Shown here: positions 1-8,309 of the stretch, one piece after another | Layout: each line of letters begins with the position of its first letter | Position numbering within the stretch: position 1 is the first letter of the stretch | From: Sporocytophaga sp. | Lineage (GTDB): Bacteria > Bacteroidota > Bacteroidia > Cytophagales > Cytophagaceae | NCBI RefSeq assembly: GCF_017745095.1 | Contig: NZ_JAGHZZ010000023.1 | Location: forward strand, 1-64,000 | DNA length: 64,000 nucleotides | Direction of reading: 5' to 3' | Made by a program: the position numbers and the translations under genes | Notes under the pieces: model-generated | What the model was told of the DNA's origin: nothing | What the model saw: the letters and a program-made list of their open reading frames with translations, nothing else | Databases searched by the model: none

Positions 1-87
1 ACTTTTCCTATAGAGTTATTGTATTTTACAAATTTCAAGATACCTTTGTATTAGAATTACATGCGGTTACTGCATTTAATTTATAAA

Positions 88-160
88 GAATAGGGAAGAG
101 AGCAGGCTCGATGAACCTATAGCAACCTGTTTCATTTCAAGGTGCTAATTCCTGCCCAAT
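88..160 (+). ncRNA. SAM-I-clan (S-box-like) riboswitch
   Basis: The leader carries the S-box hallmarks in order: GAGAG, GATGAA, AGCAACCT (121-128) and GGTGCTAATTCC (141-152). GCAGG (102-106) can pair with CCTGC (151-155), and ACCT pairs with AGGT to form the inner arm. It is shorter than a classical S-box because the kink-turn part of P2 is missing, so it may belong to the compact SAM-I/IV-type variants. It lies about 130 bases upstream of a MetY-like gene, which fits control of methionine metabolism by S-adenosylmethionine. A second copy with compensating base changes lies on the minus strand near 9,570. No clear intrinsic terminator follows, so control may act on translation. The family call comes from recalled consensus, not a covariance-model search. 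Confidence 0.8.
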
Positions 161-247
161 AAAGGGAACTATAAATAATTACTACCATGAACAAACGATG
201 TAGAACAACCTCGAATAAGTATTGATAAACCATAAAGGTTTTCAACA

Positions 248-295
248 ATGAATTTTCAACCAAATTTTAACTCATGTAATTCACAAAAGCTATGA
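248..295 (+). CDS. Possible 15-codon leader ORF coupled to the MetY-like gene
   Basis: A 15-codon frame between the riboswitch and the MetY-like gene starts with ATG and ends in TGA. Its stop overlaps the ATG of the next gene (ATGA), a typical translational-coupling arrangement. The product contains one Cys and ends NSQKL. It loosely resembles the end of the poly-Cys leader ORF behind the second S-box element, which ends with YCCCKLS. The ORF is very short and may be fortuitous. Confidence 0.3.
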   Translation: MNFQPNFNSCNSQKL

Positions 296-1473
296 AATCC
301 ATTCAAATAGATAAGATAACACACAGTCATCTCAATGATGCTGCCGAAGATAATTTACATTTTAATACAACCTGGGATACTTTGAGAAAAATAGAAAAGA
401 AAGTTGCTATTTCTGAATCAGGTATTGAGGCTTTAGCATTCAAATCAATTCGCTCTGCACGATATACACTTATAAAAAACATAGTCGGAGAAAGAAAAAA
501 TATTCTGACTTTCCATCTTGGTCAATGGGAAATTGAAGCTTTCAAACGGAACGGAATCAACTTGTTCTTCGCGAAAGATTATTCAGAGATTAATCTTAAA
601 GATATTATCGCATTAAATAATATTGGTGTGATCTATTTGCAAACTATCGATAGTCTGACATTAGCTGTTGAAGATTTATCCCACATTATAGAACAGGCCC
701 ATCTGTCGTTGATTCCCGTTATCATTGACAATTCAGCGGGAGGTTTAGGAAAGATATTCAATCCTCTGGAAATAGGAGCTGACTACGTTATCACTTCAGT
801 TAAAAATTATAGTGCATTTAACAATACTGCTATTGGAGCTTTTGTAGTACAAGGGTTGAATAGCTGGCAAAAAAAAGATCTATTTCAAATGCTTATTCAA
901 AAGTCGTTGCTGGAAGAGCTTAAAGAGCAACGTGAAAAAAACATTACTCCTGAATTTCTTATAACTGACATAACAGGTGAGCTTATAGAAAATCAACTTA
1001 ATATAGAAGAGAATAAATATAAAGAATATTCTTCAGTTGCTTTTCAACTTGCAAAATGGCTTAACCAATTGGAAACAGTGATGGAAGTGAGCTATCCTGG
1101 ACTTAAATCTTCAATATCAAATTTAAATGCGGAAAGATTTTCTAAAGGCGGATTTGGCAACAGACTTAAATTCAATTTATGGGATGATAAATTTAGCTTT
1201 GGTTTATTAAAGGGATTCTTTGTCGCTGGTAAGCCTGATGGACTGGTCATTGAAGTGAATACTACGAACAGAGAGTTTTTAATCGAAATAAAGATTAATA
1301 ACCTTCAAATAGTCCTGGAATACTTTCAGCAGGTATTTACCCAGCTAAACAATGAAGTAAACTATAGACTGTATTTGTCAAGACAACTAGAGCTCGAACA
1401 AGCATTACAAAAGTTTTTGAGTTTTGGAGTACCTATTGCATTGATAAAAGAAAAACTAACTAACCAAGTCTGA
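292..1473 (+). CDS. MetY/MetB-fold (Cys/Met metabolism PLP family) protein, probably inactive
   Basis: The 393-residue protein matches the Cys/Met-metabolism PLP fold (O-acetylhomoserine sulfhydrylase and cystathionine synthase relatives), best seen around VIIDNS and the ADYVITS stretch (residues 144-169). Aligned without gaps to the family motif ADxVxHSxTKxxGGHG, the PLP-binding Lys falls on Asn172. A Lys sits one place earlier (Lys171) and the GGHG loop is lost. The Asp that pairs with the pyridine nitrogen is kept (Asp146). I infer a non-catalytic or altered paralogue. It is the first gene after the SAM riboswitch and is separated by 2 bases from an alpha/beta hydrolase, so it is presumably co-transcribed and SAM-regulated. 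Confidence 0.65.
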   Translation: MKSIQIDKITHSHLNDAAEDNLHFNTTWDTLRKIEKKVAISESGIEALAFKSIRSARYTLIKNIVGERKNILTFHLGQWEIEAFKRNGINLFFAKDYSEINLKDIIALNNIGVIYLQTIDSLTLAVEDLSHIIEQAHLSLIPVIIDNSAGGLGKIFNPLEIGADYVITSVKNYSAFNNTAIGAFVVQGLNSWQKKDLFQMLIQKSLLEELKEQREKNITPEFLITDITGELIENQLNIEENKYKEYSSVAFQLAKWLNQLETVMEVSYPGLKSSISNLNAERFSKGGFGNRLKFNLWDDKFSFGLLKGFFVAGKPDGLVIEVNTTNREFLIEIKINNLQIVLEYFQQVFTQLNNEVNYRLYLSRQLELEQALQKFLSFGVPIALIKEKLTNQV

Positions 1474-1475
1474 TC

Positions 1476-2276
1476 ATGAGACTATTCAAAGAAAATAAAT
1501 CTGTAAAGACAAGTTTATTTCAATTTACTGAAGTAGGCTCTGGAGAGCCAATTTTACTGCTGCATGGGCTGTTCGGAAGGTTGAGCAACTGGCATGATAC
1601 TGTAAAATATTTCTCTCAAAAATACAGAGTTATAATTCCAGAATTACCAGTATATGAAAAATCGTTACCTAAAGAAGGTCTCGATGGATTAGTTGACTAT
1701 TTGGATAGCTTTATTCAATCACTTAATCTGGATAAAGTAACACTGGTAGGAAATTCTCTCGGTGGTCACCTGGCTATTCTATATACTGTTAACCATCCTG
1801 AAAAAGTTGAAAGACTTGTCCTTGCCGGAAGCTCTGGTTTATATGAAAATAGCCTCGGTGTTACATACCCTAAAAGGGGCAGCTATAAGTATGTGGAAGA
1901 AAAAGTCAGAAATATCTTTCACAATGAAAGAGTAGCAACGCCTCAGTTAGTTGACGAGGTATACGAGGTAGTTAATAACGTCAGGAAAACCATTAAAGTA
2001 ATTAAAATGGCTCGTTCAGCAAATACTAATAATGTAGCGTCTGTGCTTGACAAAATAAATGTACCAGTACTGCTAATTTGGGGGAAACAAGATAAAGTAA
2101 CACCTTTAGATATTGCATACCGCTTTAAAGATCTAATACCTGGAGATGTAACACTACATGTCATAGATCAATGTGGACATGTGCCTATGATGGAGCATCC
2201 TGAAGAATTTAATAATGTGCTTGAAACATTCTTAATACAAACTTCAGATTATGTCTTATCAAGCAAAAGAGCGTGA
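1476..2276 (+). CDS. Alpha/beta hydrolase in the SAM-riboswitch operon
   Basis: This 266-residue protein has a complete alpha/beta-hydrolase signature: oxyanion segment LLLHGLFG (28-34), nucleophile elbow GNSLGG with Ser94, Asp206 in WGKQDKVTP, and His235 in CGHVPMMEHP. It is cytoplasmic, with no signal peptide. It starts 2 bases after the MetY-like gene. Homoserine O-acetyltransferase (MetX) shares this fold, but MetX is about 350 residues with a lid domain that is absent here, so the call stays general. Position under a SAM riboswitch suggests an esterase or acyl-transfer step linked to methionine metabolism. The substrate is unknown. Confidence 0.8.
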   Translation: MRLFKENKSVKTSLFQFTEVGSGEPILLLHGLFGRLSNWHDTVKYFSQKYRVIIPELPVYEKSLPKEGLDGLVDYLDSFIQSLNLDKVTLVGNSLGGHLAILYTVNHPEKVERLVLAGSSGLYENSLGVTYPKRGSYKYVEEKVRNIFHNERVATPQLVDEVYEVVNNVRKTIKVIKMARSANTNNVASVLDKINVPVLLIWGKQDKVTPLDIAYRFKDLIPGDVTLHVIDQCGHVPMMEHPEEFNNVLETFLIQTSDYVLSSKRA

Positions 2277-2345
2277 TATATTAAATCCTAATCATCATAA
2301 ATAAGTTAACGAGACTTTAAAATGATGTTAAAAATGGATTAAAAA

Positions 2346-2378
2346 AAAGAGCCGTCCATGGCAGGAACGGCTCTTTTA
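2346..2378. terminator. Bidirectional intrinsic terminator
   Basis: AAAGAGCCGT pairs with ACGGCTCTTT around an 11-base loop. It has an A-run before and a T-run after, so it can stop transcripts from both sides. It separates the convergent hydrolase operon and the small lipoprotein gene. Confidence 0.85.
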
Positions 2379-2380
2379 CT

Positions 2381-2521
2381 TTAGATAGAAGCTTCATCTG
2401 AAGTAAATTGCTTCGTTTTTTTAACTTTCGTATCTTTTGAATACGTAGCGCAGGTTTCTTCTTTTCTGCATGCAGATAATAAAAGAACTGCAACAAAGAA
2501 TAAGTATGGTATTTTTCTCAT
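2381..2521 (-). CDS. Small lipoprotein, 46 residues
   Basis: A 46-codon frame starts with ATG at 2521 and reads MRKIPYLFFVAVLLLSACRK, a clear lipoprotein signal peptide with a lipobox (LSAC, lipidated Cys18). The mature part is about 28 residues, charged, with one further Cys. It ends next to the bidirectional terminator, which supports a real transcript. It lies 63 bases downstream of the arginine decarboxylase gene on the same strand and may be in its operon. No function is recognised; such tiny lipoproteins are common in Bacteroidota. Confidence 0.6.
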   Translation of the reverse strand: MRKIPYLFFVAVLLLSACRKEETCATYSKDTKVKKTKQFTSDEASI

Positions 2522-2584
2522 AATCCAACAAGTTTTTTAGCCTAACCATAATTACTAATCTAACCTGATTCCCTCAGGGATTGT

Positions 2585-3979
2585 TTAGTTCTCGTATCCG
2601 AGAATCTTTAGCATTGTATTTTTATCCTGCTCAGGCGCAAATAATGTATCTGTAAAGTTACCATTTTCATCCTTTTGAATTAGGACATGTTTAGGTGCAG
2701 GCACAAGGCAGTGCTGAATTCCACCATATCCTCCCAACGATTCCTGATAGGCTCCTGTATGGAAAAAACCTATTATCTGCTTCTTCTGTTCTTGCAGCTT
2801 TGGTAAGAATACCATGTTTAGGTGAGCTTCAGAATTATAATAATCCATACTATCGCAAGTAATACCACCAATTTTCACTTTGTCGTATTCCTTGTTCCAG
2901 TTATTTACAGCAAGTAAGATAAACTTTTGATTCAATCCCCATACGTCTGGCAGCGTGGTGATAAATGAACTGTCAATCATATACCACTCTTCTTTGTCAT
3001 TCTGAAGTTTGCTTCCAAGCACTGAATAAAGCACTGCTCCGCTTTCACCTACAGTAAAGCTTCCGAATTCTGTAAAGATATTGGGAACAGGTACCTGATT
3101 CTCAGTACAGATTCTTTTGATAGTCTTCACAATTTGGTCTGCCATGTATCCATAATCATAATCAAAGTGAACGGAAGTCTTAATTGGCCAGCCGCCTCCG
3201 ATATCTATAGAATCCAAATCAGGACATACCTTCCTTAACTCACAGTATTTGTGTACGAACCTGCTTAGTTCACTCCAATAATAAGTAGTATCCTTCATTC
3301 CTGTATTAATAAAGAAATGAAGCATTTTAAGCTTAAACTTCGGATTATCTTTTATTTTAGATTCATACAGAGGTAATACATCATTGTATCTAATGCCCAG
3401 TCTGCTTGTATAGAACTCAAATTTAGGTTCCTCATCAGCCGCTAATCTCATACCTACAAAACATGGATTGGTCACCAGTTTATCATAAGCATTGATTTCG
3501 TCAAGATTGTCCAGAATCGGAATACAGTTTTTGAAACCATCATTAATCAGATCACTGATATATTGCGTGTATTCTGGTCTTTTATATCCATTACAAATTA
3601 CAAAAGTGTCTTTACTGATTTTGCCTTTTTCAAAGAGAATTTTTACAATGGGAATATCATAAGCACTTGATGTTTCGATATGGATATCATTTTTCAAAGC
3701 TTCTTCAAGAACAAACTGGAAGTGCGAAGATTTAGTACAATAACAGTATACATAATTGCCCTGATAGTTATTGTTTGTAATTGCTTCATTGAAGAATTTT
3801 TTGGCCTTCTGAATCTGACTGCTGATTTTAGGCAGAAAGGTTAATTTTAACGGAGTACCATATTTATTTACTATGTCCATTAAAGGTACTTCATTGAAAT
3901 ACAAATCATTGTCAACTACTTTAAACTCTTCTGTAGGAAAATAAAATGTCTGTTCAATCAGGTCAATGTATCTGTCCAT
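2585..3979 (-). CDS. speA: Arginine decarboxylase, short fold-III type
   Basis: The 464-residue protein resembles Bacteroidota arginine decarboxylases of the alanine-racemase-like fold (PLP, polyamine synthesis: arginine to agmatine). Visible landmarks are the PLP lysine region YCYCTKSSHF (Lys83), the glycine loop GGGWP (261-265) and the active-site CDS (Cys375-Asp376). The usual EPGR motif reads EFGS here. It is shorter than the roughly 630-residue SpeA of E. coli, as usual in this phylum. It is divergent from argS, so two arginine-using genes share one intergenic region. The substrate could in principle be another basic amino acid. Confidence 0.8.
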   Translation of the reverse strand: MDRYIDLIEQTFYFPTEEFKVVDNDLYFNEVPLMDIVNKYGTPLKLTFLPKISSQIQKAKKFFNEAITNNNYQGNYVYCYCTKSSHFQFVLEEALKNDIHIETSSAYDIPIVKILFEKGKISKDTFVICNGYKRPEYTQYISDLINDGFKNCIPILDNLDEINAYDKLVTNPCFVGMRLAADEEPKFEFYTSRLGIRYNDVLPLYESKIKDNPKFKLKMLHFFINTGMKDTTYYWSELSRFVHKYCELRKVCPDLDSIDIGGGWPIKTSVHFDYDYGYMADQIVKTIKRICTENQVPVPNIFTEFGSFTVGESGAVLYSVLGSKLQNDKEEWYMIDSSFITTLPDVWGLNQKFILLAVNNWNKEYDKVKIGGITCDSMDYYNSEAHLNMVFLPKLQEQKKQIIGFFHTGAYQESLGGYGGIQHCLVPAPKHVLIQKDENGNFTDTLFAPEQDKNTMLKILGYEN

Positions 3980-4014
3980 TATTTGTTCTTAATTGCGGAT
4001 AGTGCTGTTTAAAA

Positions 4015-4048
4015 TTTGTGCAATATTGCTATAAAATTATAATCTTTG
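4015..4048 (+). promoter_or_regulatory. Possible Bacteroidota promoter for argS
   Basis: TTTG at 4015-4018 and TAATCTTTG at 4040-4048 roughly match the -33 TTTG / -7 TAnnTTTG pattern. Spacing is 21 bases and there is one extra base in the -7 box. The site lies 70 bases before argS. Confidence 0.35.
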
Positions 4049-4117
4049 CAACGCCATTGAAGCAAACAAATAAAACTTAATACGGAATTCGTCCAATGGC
4101 TGAAAAATAACTTTAAA

Positions 4118-5908
4118 ATGAATTTAGAAAAAAAGATAAAATCAGGAATATCAGAAGCTTTGAAAAGTCAATTCGGTCTGGAAGATCAGACTGAAACAAT
4201 TCAATTGCAACCGACTAAGAAAGAATTTGAAGGTGCATTAACTTTTGTATCTTTTCCATATACTTCCAAAACCAAAAAGGCCCCGGAGCAGATAGGTGAG
4301 ACGATAGGTAAGTTTTTGAAAGATAATCTGGAGGAAGTGGCAGATTTCAACGTTGTAAAAGGGTTTTTAAATCTTGTTATTTCTGATAAAACTTGGCTTT
4401 CAATATTTTCTAATAGCGTTTTAAGTGAAGACTTTGCCGTTTTACCTTCTAACGGCAAAAGGGTAATGGTAGAATATTCAAGTCCAAATACCAATAAGCC
4501 ACTTCACCTTGGCCATTTAAGAAATAATTTCCTTGGTTATTCTGTTTCTGAAATCCTTAAAGCCAGCGGATATGATGTTGTGAAGGCCAACCTTATTAAT
4601 GACAGGGGAATTCACATTTGTAAATCCATGTTGGCTTATCAATTGTGGGGAAATGGAGAAACTCCTCAAAGCTCAGGATTGAAAGGTGATCACCTTGCAG
4701 GCAAATATTATGTGCTTTTTGACAAAGAATATAAGAAGGAAATAGATGTGCTTAAAGGTCAGGGAGTAGAAGAAGAAGAGGCAAAGAAGCAGGCTCCTTT
4801 AATGAAACAAGCTCAAGAGCTTTTATTAAAATGGGAAGAAGGAGATAAAGAAATCGTAGCTCTATGGGAAAAAATGAATGGTTGGGTGTACGATGGGTTC
4901 AATGCAACATACAAAACAATAGGTGTCACTTTTGACAAGTTTTATTATGAATCGAATACCTATCTTTTAGGTAAAAACATAGTAGAAGAAGGGCTTGCGA
5001 AAAAGGTGTTCTTTAAAAAGCCTGATGGCTCTGTTTGGGTAGACCTAACTTCAGATGGACTGGATGAGAAACTCTTGTTAAGAGGGGATGGGACATCAGT
5101 CTATATAACTCAGGACTTAGGAACCGCAGACCTTAAATTCCAGGAATACAAGGCAGAGAAATCTGTATATGTGGTAGGAAATGAGCAAGATTATCATTTC
5201 AATGTTTTGAAACTTATCTTGAAAAAGCTTGGTAAATCTTATGCTGATGGCGTTTACCATCTTTCTTACGGAATGGTTGATCTGCCGAGTGGCAAGATGA
5301 AATCAAGAGAAGGAACTGTAGTAGATGCAGATGATTTAGTAAAGGAGATGCTTGAAACTGCAGAGGCAAGAACTAAGGAGCTGGGCAAAATTGAAGGGTT
5401 CAGTGAGGAAGATCTTCAAGCATTGTATAAGAAACTTGGATTAGGCGCTTTAAAATACTTCTTGTTAAAAGTAGATCCTAAAAAGCGTATGCTATTCAAT
5501 CCTGAAGAATCCATCGAGTTCCAAGGCCACACAGGTCCTTTTATTCAATATACATATGCCCGTATTTCTGCTATTTTAAGGAAAGCAAAACAACTGGAAG
5601 TAGACTACAACAAGGAAACATTTAGCTCTTTGGGAAATCTTCATCCTTCCGAAAGAGAAGGAATTGTGCTTATGACAAAGTTTCCGGAGAAAATTCAGGA
5701 AGCTGCAAGAAATTATGCTCCTTCAGAAATTGCTCAGTACATCTTTGATCTTGCAAAAGCGTATAATCATTTCTATGGAGAGGTTGCTATATTCTCGGAA
5801 GAAAATAAAGCTGCATTGAGCTTCAGAATAGCATTTTCTTTCGCTGTAGCCAAAATAATCAATAGAGGGATGCAGTTATTAGGAATAGAAGTACCTGAAA
5901 AAATGTAA
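4118..5908 (+). CDS. argS: Arginyl-tRNA synthetase
   Basis: The 596-residue class I aminoacyl-tRNA synthetase charges tRNA-Arg. The HIGH motif appears as HLGH (about 130-133) in NTNKPLHLGHLRNN, and the KMSKS-like loop is SGKMKSREGT (about 391-400). The C-terminal DALR-type anticodon-binding segment includes GPFIQYTYARI. Length is normal for the family. It heads a close string of plus-strand genes: the peroxidase gene starts 3 bases after its stop. Head-to-head position with the arginine decarboxylase gene may reflect coordinated use of arginine. Confidence 0.96.
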   Translation: MNLEKKIKSGISEALKSQFGLEDQTETIQLQPTKKEFEGALTFVSFPYTSKTKKAPEQIGETIGKFLKDNLEEVADFNVVKGFLNLVISDKTWLSIFSNSVLSEDFAVLPSNGKRVMVEYSSPNTNKPLHLGHLRNNFLGYSVSEILKASGYDVVKANLINDRGIHICKSMLAYQLWGNGETPQSSGLKGDHLAGKYYVLFDKEYKKEIDVLKGQGVEEEEAKKQAPLMKQAQELLLKWEEGDKEIVALWEKMNGWVYDGFNATYKTIGVTFDKFYYESNTYLLGKNIVEEGLAKKVFFKKPDGSVWVDLTSDGLDEKLLLRGDGTSVYITQDLGTADLKFQEYKAEKSVYVVGNEQDYHFNVLKLILKKLGKSYADGVYHLSYGMVDLPSGKMKSREGTVVDADDLVKEMLETAEARTKELGKIEGFSEEDLQALYKKLGLGALKYFLLKVDPKKRMLFNPEESIEFQGHTGPFIQYTYARISAILRKAKQLEVDYNKETFSSLGNLHPSEREGIVLMTKFPEKIQEAARNYAPSEIAQYIFDLAKAYNHFYGEVAIFSEENKAALSFRIAFSFAVAKIINRGMQLLGIEVPEKM

Positions 5909-5911
5909 ATT

Positions 5912-6496
5912 ATGAAATTATCAATTAAATTTTCTTTTGTTGTTTTAGCTTTAACATTCATATATGTATTACCTGGATGTGGACAGATAAAGTCTAAACC
6001 TCTGGATAGTAAAGATGCATTCTTTTCATTCTATTCCCTTAGAGCTTATACTTTGGAAGGAGATTCAATTGATTTCTCAAAATTCAGAGGGAAAAAAGTT
6101 TTGATTGTAAATACAGCATCCAAATGTGGCTATACACATCAGTACGCTGAACTTCAGAAACTGCACGAAACACATGGAGATAAAGTGATAATCCTCGGGT
6201 TTCCTTCTAACGATTTCTTTAATCAGGAGCCAGGGAATAGTACCCAAATCAGGGAATTCTGCACAGCAAATTATGGGGTAACTTTTCAAATGATGGAAAA
6301 AGTTACTGTGAAAGGAAAAGGACAGCATCCTGTATTTGAGTGGTTATCGGTAGCAGATAAAAATGGCTGGAACGATCAGGCACCCAAATGGAATTTTTGC
6401 AAATATTTAATTAACGAAAATGGTGAATTGGTGAAGTTTTTCCCTTCCGGATCTACACCAATGGGTTTTGAAATTACAGAAGCGATCAACAAATAA
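5912..6496 (+). CDS. Glutathione peroxidase family lipoprotein
   Basis: The 194-residue thiol peroxidase has a lipoprotein signal peptide (lipobox LPGC, Cys23), so it is predicted to sit in the cell envelope. The family motifs are present: NTASKCGYT with peroxidatic Cys72 in place of selenocysteine, the GFPSNDFFNQEPG block, and WNFCKYLI with the catalytic Trp-Asn. It probably reduces peroxides with thioredoxin-like donors rather than glutathione, as Cys-type bacterial GPx proteins usually do. It follows argS by 3 bases and overlaps menA by one base (TAATG), so the three genes are probably co-transcribed. Confidence 0.88.
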   Translation: MKLSIKFSFVVLALTFIYVLPGCGQIKSKPLDSKDAFFSFYSLRAYTLEGDSIDFSKFRGKKVLIVNTASKCGYTHQYAELQKLHETHGDKVIILGFPSNDFFNQEPGNSTQIREFCTANYGVTFQMMEKVTVKGKGQHPVFEWLSVADKNGWNDQAPKWNFCKYLINENGELVKFFPSGSTPMGFEITEAINK

Positions 6497-7404
6497 TGAG
6501 TTCAGCAAAAGCTTGGGTATCGGCATTCAGGTTAAGGACACTTCCCTTGGCACTTTCCAGTATTATTATGGGAAGTTTTCTTGCTGCGAATGATGGGAGT
6601 TTTAAACTTATAATCTGCCTTTTAGCAATTTTAACTACAATATTTCTTCAGATATTGTCAAACCTGGCTAATGATTATGGGGACTCTCAAAATGGTGCTG
6701 ATAGTGTCTTCAGAAAAGGCCCTCAAAGAGCAGTACAATCAGGGAAAATATCTCCGGAAGCAATGAAAAAAGGCATGTATCTTTTTGGAACTCTCTCATT
6801 AGTTACTGGTATTATTCTTTTGGTAAATGCTATTTCATTTTCTGCATTTGGCACATTTGGCTTTTTCCTTATTCTAGGTATCCTTTCAATTGTGGCAGCT
6901 ATTAAATACACTGCAGGAAAAAATCCTTATGGCTATGCAGGCCTTGGGGACATCTCCGTATTTCTATTCTTTGGGCTTGTTGGTGTTGGAGGTTGTTATT
7001 ATCTGCATACCCATACATTGGATTATAAAATATTATTGCCAGCTTTTGCTTGTGGCTTTTTTTCTGCAGCAGTATTAAACATCAATAACATCCGTGATAT
7101 AGAATCCGATAAACTAGCCGGAAAATATTCCATTCCAGTCAGGTTAGGTAAAGGAAAAGCGAAGATCTATCATTGGTTTCTTCTTATCGGAGGTTTTGGC
7201 TCAGCATTTACCTATATTCTTTTAAATGAAAATCATTCAATAGGAAAGTGGCTGTTCCTGTTAAGTTTCCCTCTGATATTGATAACCGGAATAAAAGTTA
7301 CCAAAGAAAATGAATCAGAAAAAATTGATCCTCAGTTAAAACTCATGGCTCTTTCAACATTAGCCTTTGTAATCCTGTTTGGATTAGGCTTATTGTTGTC
7401 TTGA
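6496..7404 (+). CDS. menA: 1,4-dihydroxy-2-naphthoate polyprenyltransferase
   Basis: This 302-residue membrane protein of the UbiA family attaches the prenyl chain in menaquinone synthesis. The first Asp-rich motif is NLANDYGDSQNGAD (about 54-67) and the second is NINNIRDIESDKLAGK. Eight or nine hydrophobic segments are visible. KGPQRAVQSG is typical of MenA rather than UbiA. The ATG overlaps the stop of the peroxidase gene. Menaquinone is the usual respiratory quinone in Bacteroidota. Confidence 0.92.
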   Translation: MSSAKAWVSAFRLRTLPLALSSIIMGSFLAANDGSFKLIICLLAILTTIFLQILSNLANDYGDSQNGADSVFRKGPQRAVQSGKISPEAMKKGMYLFGTLSLVTGIILLVNAISFSAFGTFGFFLILGILSIVAAIKYTAGKNPYGYAGLGDISVFLFFGLVGVGGCYYLHTHTLDYKILLPAFACGFFSAAVLNINNIRDIESDKLAGKYSIPVRLGKGKAKIYHWFLLIGGFGSAFTYILLNENHSIGKWLFLLSFPLILITGIKVTKENESEKIDPQLKLMALSTLAFVILFGLGLLLS

Positions 7405-7494
7405 AGCTGTTAATAACTAAATTATTTTCCTCTTTCTATTTCCCTTATTTTTTCTGTATTTAAGCTTTCTATTTTATTATAAATTTTTCGGTGT

Positions 7495-8241
7495 GTGAAG
7501 AAGCTAGAAGGCAAAGTTAGTATTATTACCGGAGGAGCTCAGGGAATTGGCAAGAAGACTGTAGAGAGATTTTCATGTGAAGGTTCATCTGTTATTATTT
7601 GGGACATTGATATTGAAAAGGGAAATGAAACCCTTAAAGAAATAAAAGCAAATGGAATGGAGGATGTGACTTTTATGGAAGTAGACACCACCCGTTTTGC
7701 TCAGGTAGAGGAGGCCGCTCGAAGTGTTTTTGCATCAAGAGGACAAATTGATATTTTGATAAACAATGCCGGTATCACCAGGGACGCTGCATCTCTGAAC
7801 ATGAGCATTGAACAATGGCAACAGGTTATAGACCTGAATCTCACAGGTGTTTTTAACTGTACTAAAGCTATTGCTCCATATATGGTTCAAAAACAATTCG
7901 GCCGTATCATTAATACTTCGTCACTAGTAGGTATCTATAGCAATTTTGGGCAAGCAAACTATGCTGCAGCAAAATCAGGATTAGTTGGTATAACCAAAGT
8001 ATGGGCAAGAGAATTAAGTAGAAATGGTATTACTGTAAATGCAGTTGCACCTGGCTTTATAGAAACCGAATCCTTGAAAAATGTTCCGGAAAAAATCGTA
8101 AGAAGTATTAAAGATAAAATACCGGTAGGAAGACTGGGCAAGCCAGAAGACGTTTCAAATGCCTACATATTTTTGGCCTCAGAAGAAAGTTCCTACATAA
8201 GTGGATCAGTGCTCACAATAGATGGAGGCTTTGTTTCGTAA
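7495..8241 (+). CDS. SDR oxidoreductase, FabG-like
   Basis: The 248-residue classical short-chain dehydrogenase has the cofactor motif TGGAQGIG (residues 13-20), NNAGIT, a catalytic Ser in the NTSSLVG segment, and Tyr-Lys in YAAAKSG. It ends in SGSVLTIDGG, as FabG does. The best start is GTG at 7495, directly before KKLEGKVSIITGG; no in-frame ATG fits better. It resembles 3-oxoacyl-ACP reductase, but many SDRs with other substrates look alike, so fabG is not assigned. It faces the HPP gene across a large hairpin. Confidence 0.85.
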   Translation: MKKLEGKVSIITGGAQGIGKKTVERFSCEGSSVIIWDIDIEKGNETLKEIKANGMEDVTFMEVDTTRFAQVEEAARSVFASRGQIDILINNAGITRDAASLNMSIEQWQQVIDLNLTGVFNCTKAIAPYMVQKQFGRIINTSSLVGIYSNFGQANYAAAKSGLVGITKVWARELSRNGITVNAVAPGFIETESLKNVPEKIVRSIKDKIPVGRLGKPEDVSNAYIFLASEESSYISGSVLTIDGGFVS

Positions 8242-8245
8242 AAAT

Positions 8246-8305
8246 GCGGAAAGCTAAAAGTTAACGTAAAACTTGCATTGCAAGTCTTCACTTTTAGCTT
8301 TCTGC
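8246..8305. terminator. Large hairpin between convergent genes
   Basis: GCGGAAAGCTAAAAGT (8246-8261) pairs with ACTTTTAGCTTTCTGC (8290-8305), one G-T pair aside. A second stem lies inside (ACTTGC/GCAAGT, 8271-8285). It lies between the convergent SDR and HPP genes and probably ends both transcripts. The GAAAGCTAAAA string recurs inside the 3' end of the HPP gene. Confidence 0.65.
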
Positions 8306-8309
8306 TTAT

